23,838 nucleotides of DNA, from the IMG/VR virus record IMGVR_UViG_3300025646_000371, positions 1 to 23,838 of that record. The stretch is one strand, 5' to 3'. The translations under genes were made by a program, and so were the position numbers. The notes below the pieces were generated by a model. It saw only the letters and a list, made by a program, of their open reading frames with translations, was not told the DNA's origin and searched no databases. This document shows positions 5,227-12,682 of this stretch, in pieces. Position 1 is the stretch's first letter. Each line of letters begins with the position of its first letter. This stretch comes from a virus.

Positions 5227-5835
5227 ATGGCATATAATTTAAGTTTAGTTCAAGCCGTTGATGTTGCTACAGTAGACCCAGGATATATATTCTGTACCAC
5301 AGGATGTTGGATGCCTGTTGTAGACCAGGCTAACTATAGATTTACAGAATGGTATTCAGGTGACCCTGACCAAATTGTTAATGTTTTCCCAGGAAAATCT
5401 TCAGGTGAATATAGATTAATTGAATATTGGGTAAATGGTAATTTATCTAAAAATGAATTTCCTGAATATAATGGCATCCCATTTGCTAATATTACTCAAA
5501 TTGGAGGTGGTGTTAATAGAAGCTCTACTCAAGAATTAAACTGGAGACTTAGAGATTATTATGCAACTAGTGATGTTGATATTCCTGCTATTTATGATGC
5601 ATTTAATGCTGGTGGTCAACAAGGTTGGTTTATTTTCTCAGCAGCTCAAGTTAGTTCTTATGGCCTCCCTGTAGGAAGTACAGATGGTTCTAACTTTTCT
5701 CAATATGGAGGAGTCTCTGGTGAAGCATGGGTAGAAATGGACCCAAGTGTATATGGTGCAGGTACTCGTATGGGAACATACGGATACACTCTTACCACAT
5801 TCTCAGGAGTTGCTCTTGAGTGGATTGTAGTTTAA
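5227..5835 (+). CDS. Tandem paralogue copy 1, virion or adhesin-like
   Basis: 202 residues, no recognised family. Beta-rich and aromatic. It shares its plan with the next gene: MAY-x5-VQAV opening, WYSGDPDQI (residues 39-47), FPGKSSGEYR (54-63), IEYWVNGNLSKNEFP (65-79), IYDAFNAGGQQGWFIFS (121-137) and GSTDGSNFSQYGGVSGEAWV (150-169). The stretch between residues 80 and 120 and the C-terminus differ from the partner. No signal peptide. Three DNA blocks are identical to the partner even at silent positions (see repeat entries). It is plausibly an exposed attachment or decoration protein kept in two diverging versions; that role is inferred. Confidence 0.75.
   Translation: MAYNLSLVQAVDVATVDPGYIFCTTGCWMPVVDQANYRFTEWYSGDPDQIVNVFPGKSSGEYRLIEYWVNGNLSKNEFPEYNGIPFANITQIGGGVNRSSTQELNWRLRDYYATSDVDIPAIYDAFNAGGQQGWFIFSAAQVSSYGLPVGSTDGSNFSQYGGVSGEAWVEMDPSVYGAGTRMGTYGYTLTTFSGVALEWIVV
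5419..5463 (+). repeat. Identical block 1, copy in first paralogue
   Basis: 45 bases identical to 6039-6083, coding for the IEYWVNGNLSKNEFP motif. Flanking codons differ between the copies at silent positions, so identity stops abruptly. Confidence 0.9.
5596..5636 (+). repeat. Identical block 2, copy in first paralogue
   Basis: 41 bases identical to 6219-6259, coding for DAFNAGGQQGWFIF. The copies lie 623 bases apart, as for block 3. Confidence 0.9.
5674..5745 (+). repeat. Identical block 3, copy in first paralogue
   Basis: 72 bases identical to 6297-6368, coding for the GSTDGSNF...EMDP region. It is the longest of the three shared blocks. Confidence 0.9.
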
Positions 5836-5846
5836 AAAATAATATT

Positions 5847-6458
5847 ATGGCTTATCATATAAATGTAGTACAAGCAGTAAGTGTTTCAGGTGTTACTAAT
5901 GGTACTCTTTATAATAATAAAGGAGGATGGACTCGTTTAACTAATCCAAGTTTATATAGAGATATTCAATGGTATGCTGGTGATCCTGATCAAGTCCCAG
6001 GAAACTTTCCTGGTAAGTCCTCAGGTGAGTATCGCATGATTGAATATTGGGTAAATGGTAATTTATCTAAAAATGAATTTCCTACTTATAATGGTGTGCC
6101 TTTTTCTAGTATAACAGTTTTACCTGCAGCTTCAGTTCGAAATCAAACTGATGCTACTATCTCTTGGGGATTCCGTGGAACTTTTGCTGCTAGTGATTCG
6201 TACATGCAAACTATATACGATGCATTTAATGCTGGTGGTCAACAAGGTTGGTTTATTTTTAGTTCAGCTCAAGCAGGATCTTGGGGTCCTATTTGGGGAA
6301 GTACAGATGGTTCTAACTTTTCTCAATATGGAGGAGTCTCTGGTGAAGCATGGGTAGAAATGGACCCAGCGGTTTATGGAGCTGGTGCTCGAATGGCTGT
6401 TACAGGTTATCCTAATACTAATATTAGTAGAGCAACTTTAGATTGGGTAGTGATTTAA
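5847..6458 (+). CDS. Tandem paralogue copy 2, virion or adhesin-like
   Basis: 203 residues, no recognised family; same length and architecture as the preceding gene, with the conserved openings and three shared motifs. The frame is open from 5820, but the ATG at 5847 follows the A/T-rich gap AAAAAATAATATT and aligns exactly with the paralogue's start (MAY), so the earlier ATG inside the previous gene is rejected. Variable parts are the segment after VQAV (residues 10-35), the middle (80-120) and the last 30 residues. The pattern of constant and variable blocks suggests a shared fold with diversified surface loops. Function is inferred only as virion-surface-like. Confidence 0.75.
   Translation: MAYHINVVQAVSVSGVTNGTLYNNKGGWTRLTNPSLYRDIQWYAGDPDQVPGNFPGKSSGEYRMIEYWVNGNLSKNEFPTYNGVPFSSITVLPAASVRNQTDATISWGFRGTFAASDSYMQTIYDAFNAGGQQGWFIFSSAQAGSWGPIWGSTDGSNFSQYGGVSGEAWVEMDPAVYGAGARMAVTGYPNTNISRATLDWVVI
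6039..6083 (+). repeat. Identical block 1, copy in second paralogue
   Basis: 45 bases identical to 5419-5463. Confidence 0.9.
6219..6259 (+). repeat. Identical block 2, copy in second paralogue
   Basis: 41 bases identical to 5596-5636. Confidence 0.9.
6297..6368 (+). repeat. Identical block 3, copy in second paralogue
   Basis: 72 bases identical to 5674-5745. Confidence 0.9.
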
Positions 6459-6471
6459 AAAATAAAATATC

Positions 6472-6648
6472 ATGGTAACACAAATATTTAACGTACAAAG
6501 ATTAAGCGACGGTAAAACCTATCAAAACGATGGTTCTTGGGGAAATGGTAATAATAAACCATTTGCTCCTGAAAATGAGGCTATTCTCTTTGTAGATACT
6601 CAATCTAATGGTTCATACAGAATTAACCCTATATATGTAAAATCGTGA
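6472..6648 (+). CDS. Short protein closing the virion-like set
   Basis: 58 residues, unknown family. It opens MVTQIFNVQRLSDGKTYQND and continues with GSWGNGNNKPF. The VQRLSDG-x-x-Y-x-N stretch echoes the gene at 4729 and the VQAV opening of the two paralogues, so it may be a stand-alone version of the same N-terminal module. The ATG follows AAAATAAAATATC, the usual A/T-rich leader, 13 bases after the second paralogue's stop. A hairpin terminator begins 28 bases after its stop, marking the end of this unit. Confidence 0.65.
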   Translation: MVTQIFNVQRLSDGKTYQNDGSWGNGNNKPFAPENEAILFVDTQSNGSYRINPIYVKS

Positions 6649-6676
6649 AATTTTTAACAAAATAATAAGTTTTCCT

Positions 6677-6698
6677 TGGCTCCCCTAAAAAGGAGCCA
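6677..6698 (+). terminator. Terminator hairpin after the virion-like set
   Basis: TGGCTCC (6677-6683) pairs perfectly with GGAGCCA (6692-6698) around CCTAAAAA. The following bases (TACTTTATT) are T-rich but not a clean run. The TTG at 6676-6678 and TACTTTAT at 6699-6706 lie 20 bases apart and could be a weak promoter, similar to the hairpin/promoter overlap at 586-626. Confidence 0.6.
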
Positions 6699-6731
6699 TA
6701 CTTTATTAACACAATTCTAAAATTATATATT

Positions 6732-6890
6732 ATGTACTCTATTAAACATGCTACTTATACTAGAGATTATGATCTTCCATTTTTGCTGGTAATGGATCTT
6801 GAAAGAGAAGGAATTAGCTTAGACCATGAAATCACTTGGGATGGAGAAGGTTTGGGCAAAACCGTAGCTGAATACGTAGAATCCGTATAA
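6732..6890 (+). CDS. Small protein of unknown function
   Basis: 52 residues, unknown family. The sequence is mixed, opening MYSIKHATYTRDYDLPFLL and continuing with an acidic, probably helical middle (DLEREGISLDHE) and an amphipathic tail (KTVAEYVESV). No motif is recognised. The start is chosen because the ATG follows AATTATATATT, the same leader seen before the gene at 229 (TATATATTATG). It lies between a terminator and the gene at 6965 and seems to be a single small unit. Confidence 0.5.
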   Translation: MYSIKHATYTRDYDLPFLLVMDLEREGISLDHEITWDGEGLGKTVAEYVESV

Positions 6891-6964
6891 AATACGTTAG
6901 ATGAACGCATACTACTATTCAACCACCACCCTCGGTAAAATTAGGTTTCAATATATTTATACGT

Positions 6965-7201
6965 GTGAGAACGCAAGCAGAGATTAAAAATTTTGCTCAA
7001 ATAGTTCATCAATACTATCTGGAAGGTACGTTTGAGAAATCAGACGTAGAGGAGTGGCTTAGTGAGTTAGATTGTGGACTTCATGATTTAACTCAACATA
7101 AAGTTGTTTTTAGCTATTTTGACGACTGGTATCCCACCAGAATGACTGTTTATAAAAGTGGAAGAGTTAAAATAGAAACAGACTTAGATGAATTTCCATG
7201 A
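6965..7201 (+). CDS. Small protein with GTG start, possibly leaderless
   Basis: 78 residues, unknown family. The N-terminal half is helical and charged (AEIKNFAQIVHQYYLEG, then EKSDVEEWLSEL); the second half looks like a beta-sheet (KVVFSYFDDW, TVYKSGRVKIET). The only upstream start that keeps the full domain is GTG 6965. A TATATTTA box lies at 6952-6959, so the GTG is six bases after it, the same distance as at 2980, suggesting a leaderless message. No TTG lies 20 bases upstream of that box. The last four bases overlap the next start (ATGA). Confidence 0.6.
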   Translation: MRTQAEIKNFAQIVHQYYLEGTFEKSDVEEWLSELDCGLHDLTQHKVVFSYFDDWYPTRMTVYKSGRVKIETDLDEFP

Positions 7202-7626
7202 ACTTAGATAATATATTTGGTGCTTTTGAGGATGATACTCCTTTGAAGGATAAGATTACAGTCTTAGATTTCAGAGAGACAGATGCCTTTAAACTAGGTA
7301 TGTTTAAAAAGATTATTTGGAATCAAAAAAATATGCTTGCTAAGCTAGATGCTCTAAAAGAACATATGCCTGAATTGGCAGAATTTATGGCTATTGATAA
7401 AGAAGAGGTAAGTGAATTTGTTACCTTTACTAGAGCATGGGCTTACATTAAAGATGTTGATATAACAACAGAACAAGGAATAGATGCTACTCGAATATTT
7501 TCAGATGAGTATACTATTACAGCATGTGATCTTTCTATTCACTTTTGGGAAGAAAAAGAAGAATATGAAAAGTGTGCGCATATAAAAAAAATCAAAGATC
7601 TTATTACAAAAAACTTGCCCTCCTAA
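7198..7626 (+). CDS. Conserved-looking protein of unknown function
   Basis: 142 residues, no recognised family. It is mostly alpha-helical with no membrane segment or metal-binding cluster. Features include an acidic start (FGAFEDDTPLKDK), a basic helix (FKLGMFKKIIWNQKNMLAKL, about residues 31-50) and a Trp/Tyr patch (TRAWAYIKDVDI, 78-89). The charged C-terminus EEKEEYEKCAHIKKIKDL looks like a helix or short coiled coil. It is coupled to the preceding gene by an ATGA overlap, so the two are likely made together. Its last codons contain the TTG of the next promoter. Confidence 0.65.
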   Translation: MNLDNIFGAFEDDTPLKDKITVLDFRETDAFKLGMFKKIIWNQKNMLAKLDALKEHMPELAEFMAIDKEEVSEFVTFTRAWAYIKDVDITTEQGIDATRIFSDEYTITACDLSIHFWEEKEEYEKCAHIKKIKDLITKNLPS

Positions 7627-7645
7627 ATTTTTTCTCGTATCTTGG
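7615..7645 (+). promoter_or_regulatory. Promoter variant TTG-N20-TATCTTGG
   Basis: TTG at 7615-7617 in the end of the previous gene, exactly 20 bases, then TCG followed by TATCTTGG at 7638-7645. Spacing and the TCG match the other promoters, but the box deviates at three positions, so it may be weaker. It is followed by an 88-base purine-rich leader before the ATG at 7734; a second box TATATTTA at 7719-7726 lacks a matching TTG. Confidence 0.5.
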
Positions 7646-7733
7646 AGGTACAGGGGTTAGGAAAGGGAAGGGAAATGAGAGAGATGGGGAGTGATGGGTA
7701 CCCCGAGATACCCAACGTTATATTTAATTAATT

Positions 7734-7904
7734 ATGAGAAACAAAGAATTACTGTTAAGTAAATTAGGACAATTAGAAGGTAAAATTAAGGCAACTCGTG
7801 TTTTAATTACCCGTCCTAACACTACGGAAGAATTACATGCTACCTTAGATATTATTGATAATCTCTTAGAAGATATCAATTCTATTGTAGAACGTGATCT
7901 TTAA
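7734..7904 (+). CDS. Small helical protein
   Basis: 56 residues, unknown family. Two amphipathic helices are apparent: residues 4-25 (with LLLSKLGQLEGKIKATRVLI) and 32-54 (ELHATLDIIDNLLEDINSIV), joined by TRPNTTE. This is a typical small coiled hairpin without cysteines or catalytic motif. The start is the ATG after TTTAATTAATT. It is followed 15 bases later by the HD-domain gene, whose leader ATAAAAGTTATG is almost the same as that of the gene at 2050, so the two are likely co-transcribed. Confidence 0.65.
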   Translation: MRNKELLLSKLGQLEGKIKATRVLITRPNTTEELHATLDIIDNLLEDINSIVERDL

Positions 7905-7919
7905 TATTAAATAAAAGTT

Positions 7920-8699
7920 ATGAATTTAACAGCAGAACAAATCCAACAAAATTGGGATATCTTTATTGGTAATATCAATACTTACATCTCATCACCACGA
8001 AAAGAAAAATTAATTGAATTTTACGAAAAGTATGCTGAGCGTGTTATGCTCATGCCTGCTGCTCATAAAAAAGAATACCATAATGCTTTTCCTGGAGGAT
8101 ATGTTGAGCATGTGAATCGTGTAGTACGTTGTGCTCTTAAACAAGCTGAGCTTTGGGGTAGTGAAGGTGCTGATATGGATACCTTTACTACTGAGGAGTT
8201 AGTATTTGCTGCTATTAATCATGATCTTGGTAAAATAGGAGATGAAGAACACGAATCCTACATCCCCCAAACTGATCAATGGAGACGAGATAAGCTAGGT
8301 GAAGATTACATGTTTAATACCCAATTAGCATTTGCTTCAGTCCCAGATAGAGGTTTATTTATGCTCCAATCTCATGGCATCCAGTATACATTTAATGAGA
8401 TGCTTGCTATTCAAACACATGATGGTTTATACGATGAGGGTAATAAAAAATATCTTTTCGCGTATATGCCCGAACAAAAACCACGTACTTCCCTACCATT
8501 TATTCTCCACCAGGCGGATTTGATGGCGGCTCGTATTGAGTTTGAGCGAGAATGGTTACCAAAATTTAAGAATCCCGTGATTCCCGAAAAAAAGAATTTT
8601 ACATTGTCCGACAAGCCTAAAAATGCTCAAAGTAAGCAACAAAAGGCTCTTGGTTCAATTAAAAGTGAAGGGTTAAAAAGTTTATTAGACAATTTATGA
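7920..8699 (+). CDS. HD-domain phosphohydrolase-like protein
   Basis: 259 residues of the HD superfamily, metal-dependent phosphohydrolases acting on nucleotides or RNA. The pattern is intact: FPGGYVEHV (residues 57-65, His64), INHDLGKIGDE (99-109, metal-binding His101/Asp102), THDGL (167-171) and ILHQADLM (196-202, Asp200). The order, and the PAAHKKEYHNAF...GGYVEH opening, recall the HD part of YhaM-type 3'-5' exoribonucleases, but no OB-fold nucleic-acid domain is present and the substrate is unknown. The lysine-rich tail (about 215-245) may bind nucleic acid. The ATGA overlap with the next membrane protein suggests coupling. The family call is firm; the activity is inferred. Confidence 0.85.
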   Translation: MNLTAEQIQQNWDIFIGNINTYISSPRKEKLIEFYEKYAERVMLMPAAHKKEYHNAFPGGYVEHVNRVVRCALKQAELWGSEGADMDTFTTEELVFAAINHDLGKIGDEEHESYIPQTDQWRRDKLGEDYMFNTQLAFASVPDRGLFMLQSHGIQYTFNEMLAIQTHDGLYDEGNKKYLFAYMPEQKPRTSLPFILHQADLMAARIEFEREWLPKFKNPVIPEKKNFTLSDKPKNAQSKQQKALGSIKSEGLKSLLDNL

Positions 8700-8971
8700 T
8701 AATTACTATTGTTATACTTTCGTTGTTGGTCGTGGTCCTAGGGTTCACGACTTACAACCTTTTACGTAAAAATGAGAAACAAGAAGATATCTTGGCGGGT
8801 TATCTAAGTTACTTAGATAAAATCTCGCGAATAATAGAGGTTTCAGATAAAAGATTAAAGGAGATTGACGCACGCGGTACCTTTAAAAGTGATGATGAAG
8901 TAGGTTTTTTCTTTCAAGCAATTAAGCAATTACAAGATATCTTAAACGAGTTCCAACTTCGTAAATATTGA
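8696..8971 (+). CDS. Small membrane-anchored protein
   Basis: 91 residues. One hydrophobic helix (residues 2-22, MIITIVILSLLVVV...) followed by a basic flank (LLRKNEKQE) suggests a single-pass inner-membrane protein with its soluble part in the cytoplasm. The C-terminal part is helical with DDEVGFFFQAIKQLQDILNEF (66-86); I recall similar DEVGFFF-containing small proteins in marine T4-like phages, without a known function. It overlaps the HD gene by four bases and precedes the sigma factor by ten, so it sits in the same transcription unit. Confidence 0.7.
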   Translation: MIITIVILSLLVVVLGFTTYNLLRKNEKQEDILAGYLSYLDKISRIIEVSDKRLKEIDARGTFKSDDEVGFFFQAIKQLQDILNEFQLRKY

Positions 8972-8981
8972 TATCTAATGC

Positions 8982-9683
8982 ATGGCTAAGAAACCCAAAA
9001 ACAAAAATTATTTCACCCAGGACACCGAAGATGCAATTGTAGCTTATAATTTAGCTAAAACTCCTGAAGAAAAAGAAAAATTATACCACGAGCGTATACA
9101 TTATCCGTTTTTTAAGTTAACGGAAAATATTATTCATACGTTTAAATTTTATTATACTGAAGTGGAAAATATTGAAGACCTCCAACATGAGGTCATCACT
9201 TTTCTACTCACTAAAATGCACCATTTTAACCCTGAAAGAGGGGCTAAAGCATATTCATATTTTGGGACTATTGCTAAAAGATACTTGATTATATCAAACC
9301 AGAAAAACTATAAAAAACGCATAGATAAAGCCCCAGTAGAAGAACTTTATAAAGATGATAATCATTCTTATACATTAGATGATGTTACTTATGATAACGA
9401 TCCTTTAAGTAACTATATTGACTTATTTGTAGAATATTGTTCTGAAAATCTCTTTGAAATGTTCCCTAAAAATAATGATGCAGCTGTTGCAGATGCTATT
9501 TTAGAATTATTTCGTAAAAGAGAAGATATAGATGTATTTAATAAAAAGGCCCTTTACATCTATATTAGAGAAATGGTTGATGCAAAAACTCCTAAAATCA
9601 CTAAAGTAGCTAACCAACTCTATAGTGTATTTAAAGATAATTATATATTTTATCTTGATAATGGTTATGTAGAATTCGAGTAA
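8982..9683 (+). CDS. 55: gp55-like late-transcription sigma factor
   Basis: 233 residues, resembling T4-type gp55, the small sigma-70-related protein that redirects host RNA polymerase to late promoters. The sigma region 2-like core is at residues 54-110: FKFYYTEVENIEDLQHEV, FLLTKMHHFNPERG and KAYSYFGTIAKRYLI followed by a basic NQKNYKKR. No region 4 (-35 recognition) is evident, in keeping with gp55. The length compares with 185 residues in T4 gp55, the extra being mainly C-terminal. It lies directly ahead of the baseplate genes it would be expected to activate. Partner proteins (sliding clamp, gp33-type coactivator) are not in this window. Confidence 0.85.
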   Translation: MAKKPKNKNYFTQDTEDAIVAYNLAKTPEEKEKLYHERIHYPFFKLTENIIHTFKFYYTEVENIEDLQHEVITFLLTKMHHFNPERGAKAYSYFGTIAKRYLIISNQKNYKKRIDKAPVEELYKDDNHSYTLDDVTYDNDPLSNYIDLFVEYCSENLFEMFPKNNDAAVADAILELFRKREDIDVFNKKALYIYIREMVDAKTPKITKVANQLYSVFKDNYIFYLDNGYVEFE

Positions 9684-9715
9684 GTTATATTTATAACAAA
9701 TAAAACACTATAAAT

Positions 9716-10051
9716 ATGAGTGCTCAATTTGAAAAAGTAGTATTTGGTAAAAAGAAATTCTCGGATTTACTCGAGGAAATTTATAATAACCAAAAACGCC
9801 GCGAGGCCCAAGTGTCTGCGCTTATTTCCGAATTAAAACCGATGGTTACCGACATTGGTGATGCTACCCTTATTGTACCTTTGATTAAAGAATACATGGA
9901 AATTGGGGTTAAAAATGATGATGCCTTAATTAAGATGGCTACGTTAGTACAACGTGCTTTATCTAATTCTTCTGAGGATGGTAATTTAGGTATTTCGGAT
10001 GAAGAAAAAGCTCAATTGCTTGAAGAAATGGAAAAACTTCAAAAGAAATAA
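9716..10051 (+). CDS. Small helical protein at the head of the baseplate genes
   Basis: 111 residues, all-helical and charged. It begins EKVVFGKKKFSDLLEEIYNN; the middle DIGDATLIVPLIKEYMEIG (residues 47-65) followed by VKNDDALIKMATLVQRAL is a pattern I recall from small conserved proteins beside late genes of marine T4-like phages, none with an assigned role. The ending is Glu-rich. A TATATTTATAAC box lies at 9686-9697 without a TTG 20 bases upstream, a candidate for a promoter not of the standard type. The stop is three bases before the gp5-like start. Confidence 0.7.
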   Translation: MSAQFEKVVFGKKKFSDLLEEIYNNQKRREAQVSALISELKPMVTDIGDATLIVPLIKEYMEIGVKNDDALIKMATLVQRALSNSSEDGNLGISDEEKAQLLEEMEKLQKK

Positions 10052-10054
10052 GTA

Positions 10055-11680
10055 ATGGCTTTTATTAAAGATACTTCTACACCTCAGGGTAATTCCCCTA
10101 TAAATTCTCCAATAGTTCCTGCTAGGGTATTAGCTATAGATCAAAGCAATACTCCTAATAATGGGGTTATTACTGTAGAAGTTTTATCACCTCAAGGTTC
10201 ATTACCTAATCAAACTCAAGTAGAAGCTTTTCCTTTATTTCCTAATATTAAAAACTATCCATTGATAAATGAGATGGTTTTATTAGTAGCAGCTCCTACT
10301 TCCGCTTATTCTAATAATTCTCTTTTATCTAATTATTATTACCTCCCCCCAGTTAATATTTGGAATGATCCTCAAGTTAACCCAACTCCAAACCCATACC
10401 AAAACATTAACACCACAAGTCAAAATAAATCTGTAGCCGAGGTAGAAGCAGGTTCTCCTAATCAGTCTAACCCACAAGATGTTCCTACTTTTAAACCTGG
10501 TACTTATTTTGAAGAAAAAGATAATATATATCCTTTATACCCATTTGAGGGAGATGTTATTATAGAAGGTAGATTTGGTAATAGTATCCGATTTGGTAGT
10601 ACCGATGTGGTATATGCTGAAAGTTATACTACATCCCCAGTTAGTAAAACTTTTGCAGCTCAAACAACCTACTCTTCAGGTGAAACCGGAATTAATAATA
10701 ATTTAGATAGTCAATTAAATTCAATTGATGCCCAAGTTGCTCAATTTAAACAACAATACCCTGATGCTCAGGTAGCTGTTGTAGTTGAAGGTGGTGAATC
10801 GCGTGTTACTAATCCTAATAATTTACCCCAAGGTGCTTTAGCAGAACAAAGAGCAAATAATGTTAGTACTGCTATAGGAAATTACTCTAATATATCTACT
10901 ACTAGTGTAACTAAAAGTACTACTTTAGGTGATACTCCCTATACTAGAGGGCAAGATTCAGCTAATGATCCTAGATATACAGCTGAACAATACTCTAAAG
11001 TAACAGTCCAGGTTAAAGGTACTCAAGTTACCCCAACCCCATCAATGCCCTCATCTTTAAATGTTTGGTCTGAAAGTCCTAAAAATGGAGACCCTATTAC
11101 TATTATTAGAAATGGTCAACCTAAAGACTTAACATCTCCTGTATCATCTTCAATTGTAGAAAATCCTAATACTGATCTATCTTCAATTTGGTTAACTTCA
11201 ACCCAAAAAATTCCAATTGAAGCATCCTCTATTAATGATTATTATTCTTATGAAGAAAATAAACCTACAGCTCCTAACCAATATGTAGGAAATCAAATTA
11301 TATTGAATTCTGAAAGATTATTCTTTAATTCAAAAACAGATCATATTCTTTTTTCTTCGGCTAAAAGTATTAATTTAAATGCTCAAGAATCTATAAATTT
11401 TGATACTATTGGTCCTGTAGTAATGCAAGCCAAAGAAGTATATTTAGGTGGTAAAGAAGAAAGCCAACCATTGATTTTAGGTCAAGATATGATTGATTTA
11501 TTAAGTGACATTTTAGGAGATTTAGGTAGTTTAGCTAATGCTTTACAAAATCAAATAGGAGTACCTGCTGGTAGTGTTTTGGCCCCTACTAATTTAGTAG
11601 CACAAAGTGTCAATGCTAAAATCTCAGGCTATAAACAAAGGTTACAAGATACTTTATCTAAAACTATCAAGACAGTATAA
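10055..11680 (+). CDS. 5: gp5-like baseplate hub/spike with OmpA-like insert
   Basis: 541 residues, T4 gp5-like tail spike/hub. The N-terminal OB-fold-like part (residues 20-100) is followed by a linker and YPFEGDVIIEGRFGNSIRFG (162-181), a gp5 signature in T4-like phages. The C-terminal beta part runs from NGDPITIIRNGQ (344-355) through strand repeats such as SINLNAQESINFD (438-450). Between them, about 200-322, is an OmpA/MotB-like module: a helix ending QQYPDAQVAVVVEGGES and then LAEQRANNVSTAI. T4 gp5 carries a lysozyme in the middle; no lysozyme motif is seen here. The protein should form the trimeric membrane-piercing needle. One-base overlap (TAATG) with the next gene. Confidence 0.8.
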   Translation: MAFIKDTSTPQGNSPINSPIVPARVLAIDQSNTPNNGVITVEVLSPQGSLPNQTQVEAFPLFPNIKNYPLINEMVLLVAAPTSAYSNNSLLSNYYYLPPVNIWNDPQVNPTPNPYQNINTTSQNKSVAEVEAGSPNQSNPQDVPTFKPGTYFEEKDNIYPLYPFEGDVIIEGRFGNSIRFGSTDVVYAESYTTSPVSKTFAAQTTYSSGETGINNNLDSQLNSIDAQVAQFKQQYPDAQVAVVVEGGESRVTNPNNLPQGALAEQRANNVSTAIGNYSNISTTSVTKSTTLGDTPYTRGQDSANDPRYTAEQYSKVTVQVKGTQVTPTPSMPSSLNVWSESPKNGDPITIIRNGQPKDLTSPVSSSIVENPNTDLSSIWLTSTQKIPIEASSINDYYSYEENKPTAPNQYVGNQIILNSERLFFNSKTDHILFSSAKSINLNAQESINFDTIGPVVMQAKEVYLGGKEESQPLILGQDMIDLLSDILGDLGSLANALQNQIGVPAGSVLAPTNLVAQSVNAKISGYKQRLQDTLSKTIKTV

Positions 11681-12666
11681 TGGCCGATCAATTTAAAATA
11701 ACACCCGCTTCTATAGTACAGGCTAGAAAGTTAGCAGCATCTAAAAAATCTCAAACTAAAAACCTTCTTAGTTTAAAATCCTTTTCGGCTGATGATATTC
11801 AAAGCTCTGTTCCTAAAATTCTTCAACCTAGAGGGGGTGCTAAATTACCTTCTTTATTTTTAAAACAAGGAGAAAAATTATTAGCATTATTTATCCCTTC
11901 TATATTAGCATTAGGTAAAAAATTCTTACCTAATTTTGATTTTAATAGAATCCCAACAGCTGAAGATGTAGCAGGTAATTGTCCTACTCCCGAAGTTTTA
12001 GATGATATAATTCGTCAAAGAAATAAAGCCGTAGATTTTTTAAATAACATAGGTTCTAAGATAGATAATCTATCTTTTACTGTAGATTTTGGAGCTGATT
12101 TTGCTAACTTACTACAAGGTCTCATTACACTTACTAAAAATGCTAAAACTGGTCTCAATACAGCACTAAAATTTCTCCGATTCCCACCTGGAGCCGTTTC
12201 TTCAGTTATTACAGATTTAGGAGATTTAACTAATACTTTAACTTTTAAAGCTGATGGTACTCCTAATCTCCCCCCTCTTACTATAACAGCATCTTCAGTA
12301 TCGCCTGCAGTTGCTACAGTTCAAAGAGTTATATTGAAATGTGTTGATTTACTAAACCAGCTTGATGTATTAATATTATTATGTAATCCTAATGCTACTT
12401 TAACAGATCCTTCAGATTCTATTAAAAATATAGCTGATAATGAATTGTTAGCTCAACAATCGGCTAATAGTAATACTTATAAAGGATTTATTTTAGATAT
12501 AGAATCAAGACCATATACTAATACTGTTACTCAAAACAGAGCTGTGGGTAAAAACAAATCAGAGATAGTTTTAATCTCTACAGAGTGGTCATTTGCTTCA
12601 GACCCTACCGTTCTAATTGATGAACTTAAATTTATTATTGATAGAGACGATTTAAAAGCATATTAA
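11680..12666 (+). CDS. Probable tail or baseplate structural protein
   Basis: 328 residues, family not recognised. The N-terminus is basic and helical (ASIVQARKLAASKKSQTK, about residues 9-26), followed by a hydrophobic segment (LLALFIPSILALGKKF, 67-82) that could be a buried or membrane-interacting helix. A long helical middle (RNKAVDFLNNIGSKID; LNTALKFL) precedes a beta-type C-terminus (KSEIVLISTEWSFASDP, 292-308). Only two cysteines are obvious beyond the NCP at 99-101. Its place between the gp5-like and gp25-like genes, with a one-base overlap to the first, argues strongly for a hub or baseplate component. Confidence 0.75.
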   Translation: MADQFKITPASIVQARKLAASKKSQTKNLLSLKSFSADDIQSSVPKILQPRGGAKLPSLFLKQGEKLLALFIPSILALGKKFLPNFDFNRIPTAEDVAGNCPTPEVLDDIIRQRNKAVDFLNNIGSKIDNLSFTVDFGADFANLLQGLITLTKNAKTGLNTALKFLRFPPGAVSSVITDLGDLTNTLTFKADGTPNLPPLTITASSVSPAVATVQRVILKCVDLLNQLDVLILLCNPNATLTDPSDSIKNIADNELLAQQSANSNTYKGFILDIESRPYTNTVTQNRAVGKNKSEIVLISTEWSFASDPTVLIDELKFIIDRDDLKAY

Positions 12667-12682
12667 ACTAATATTTATAACC

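Noticed and set aside
5820-5846. Earlier ATG for the second paralogue
   Set aside because: Lies inside the previous gene; the start at 5847 aligns with the paralogue and has the usual leader.
6901-6987. 28-codon frame before the gene at 6965
   Set aside because: Very short, crosses the promoter-like box and overlaps the next gene in another frame.
8332-8614. Frames on both strands within the HD-domain gene
   Set aside because: Shadows of a clear coding region with intact HD motifs.
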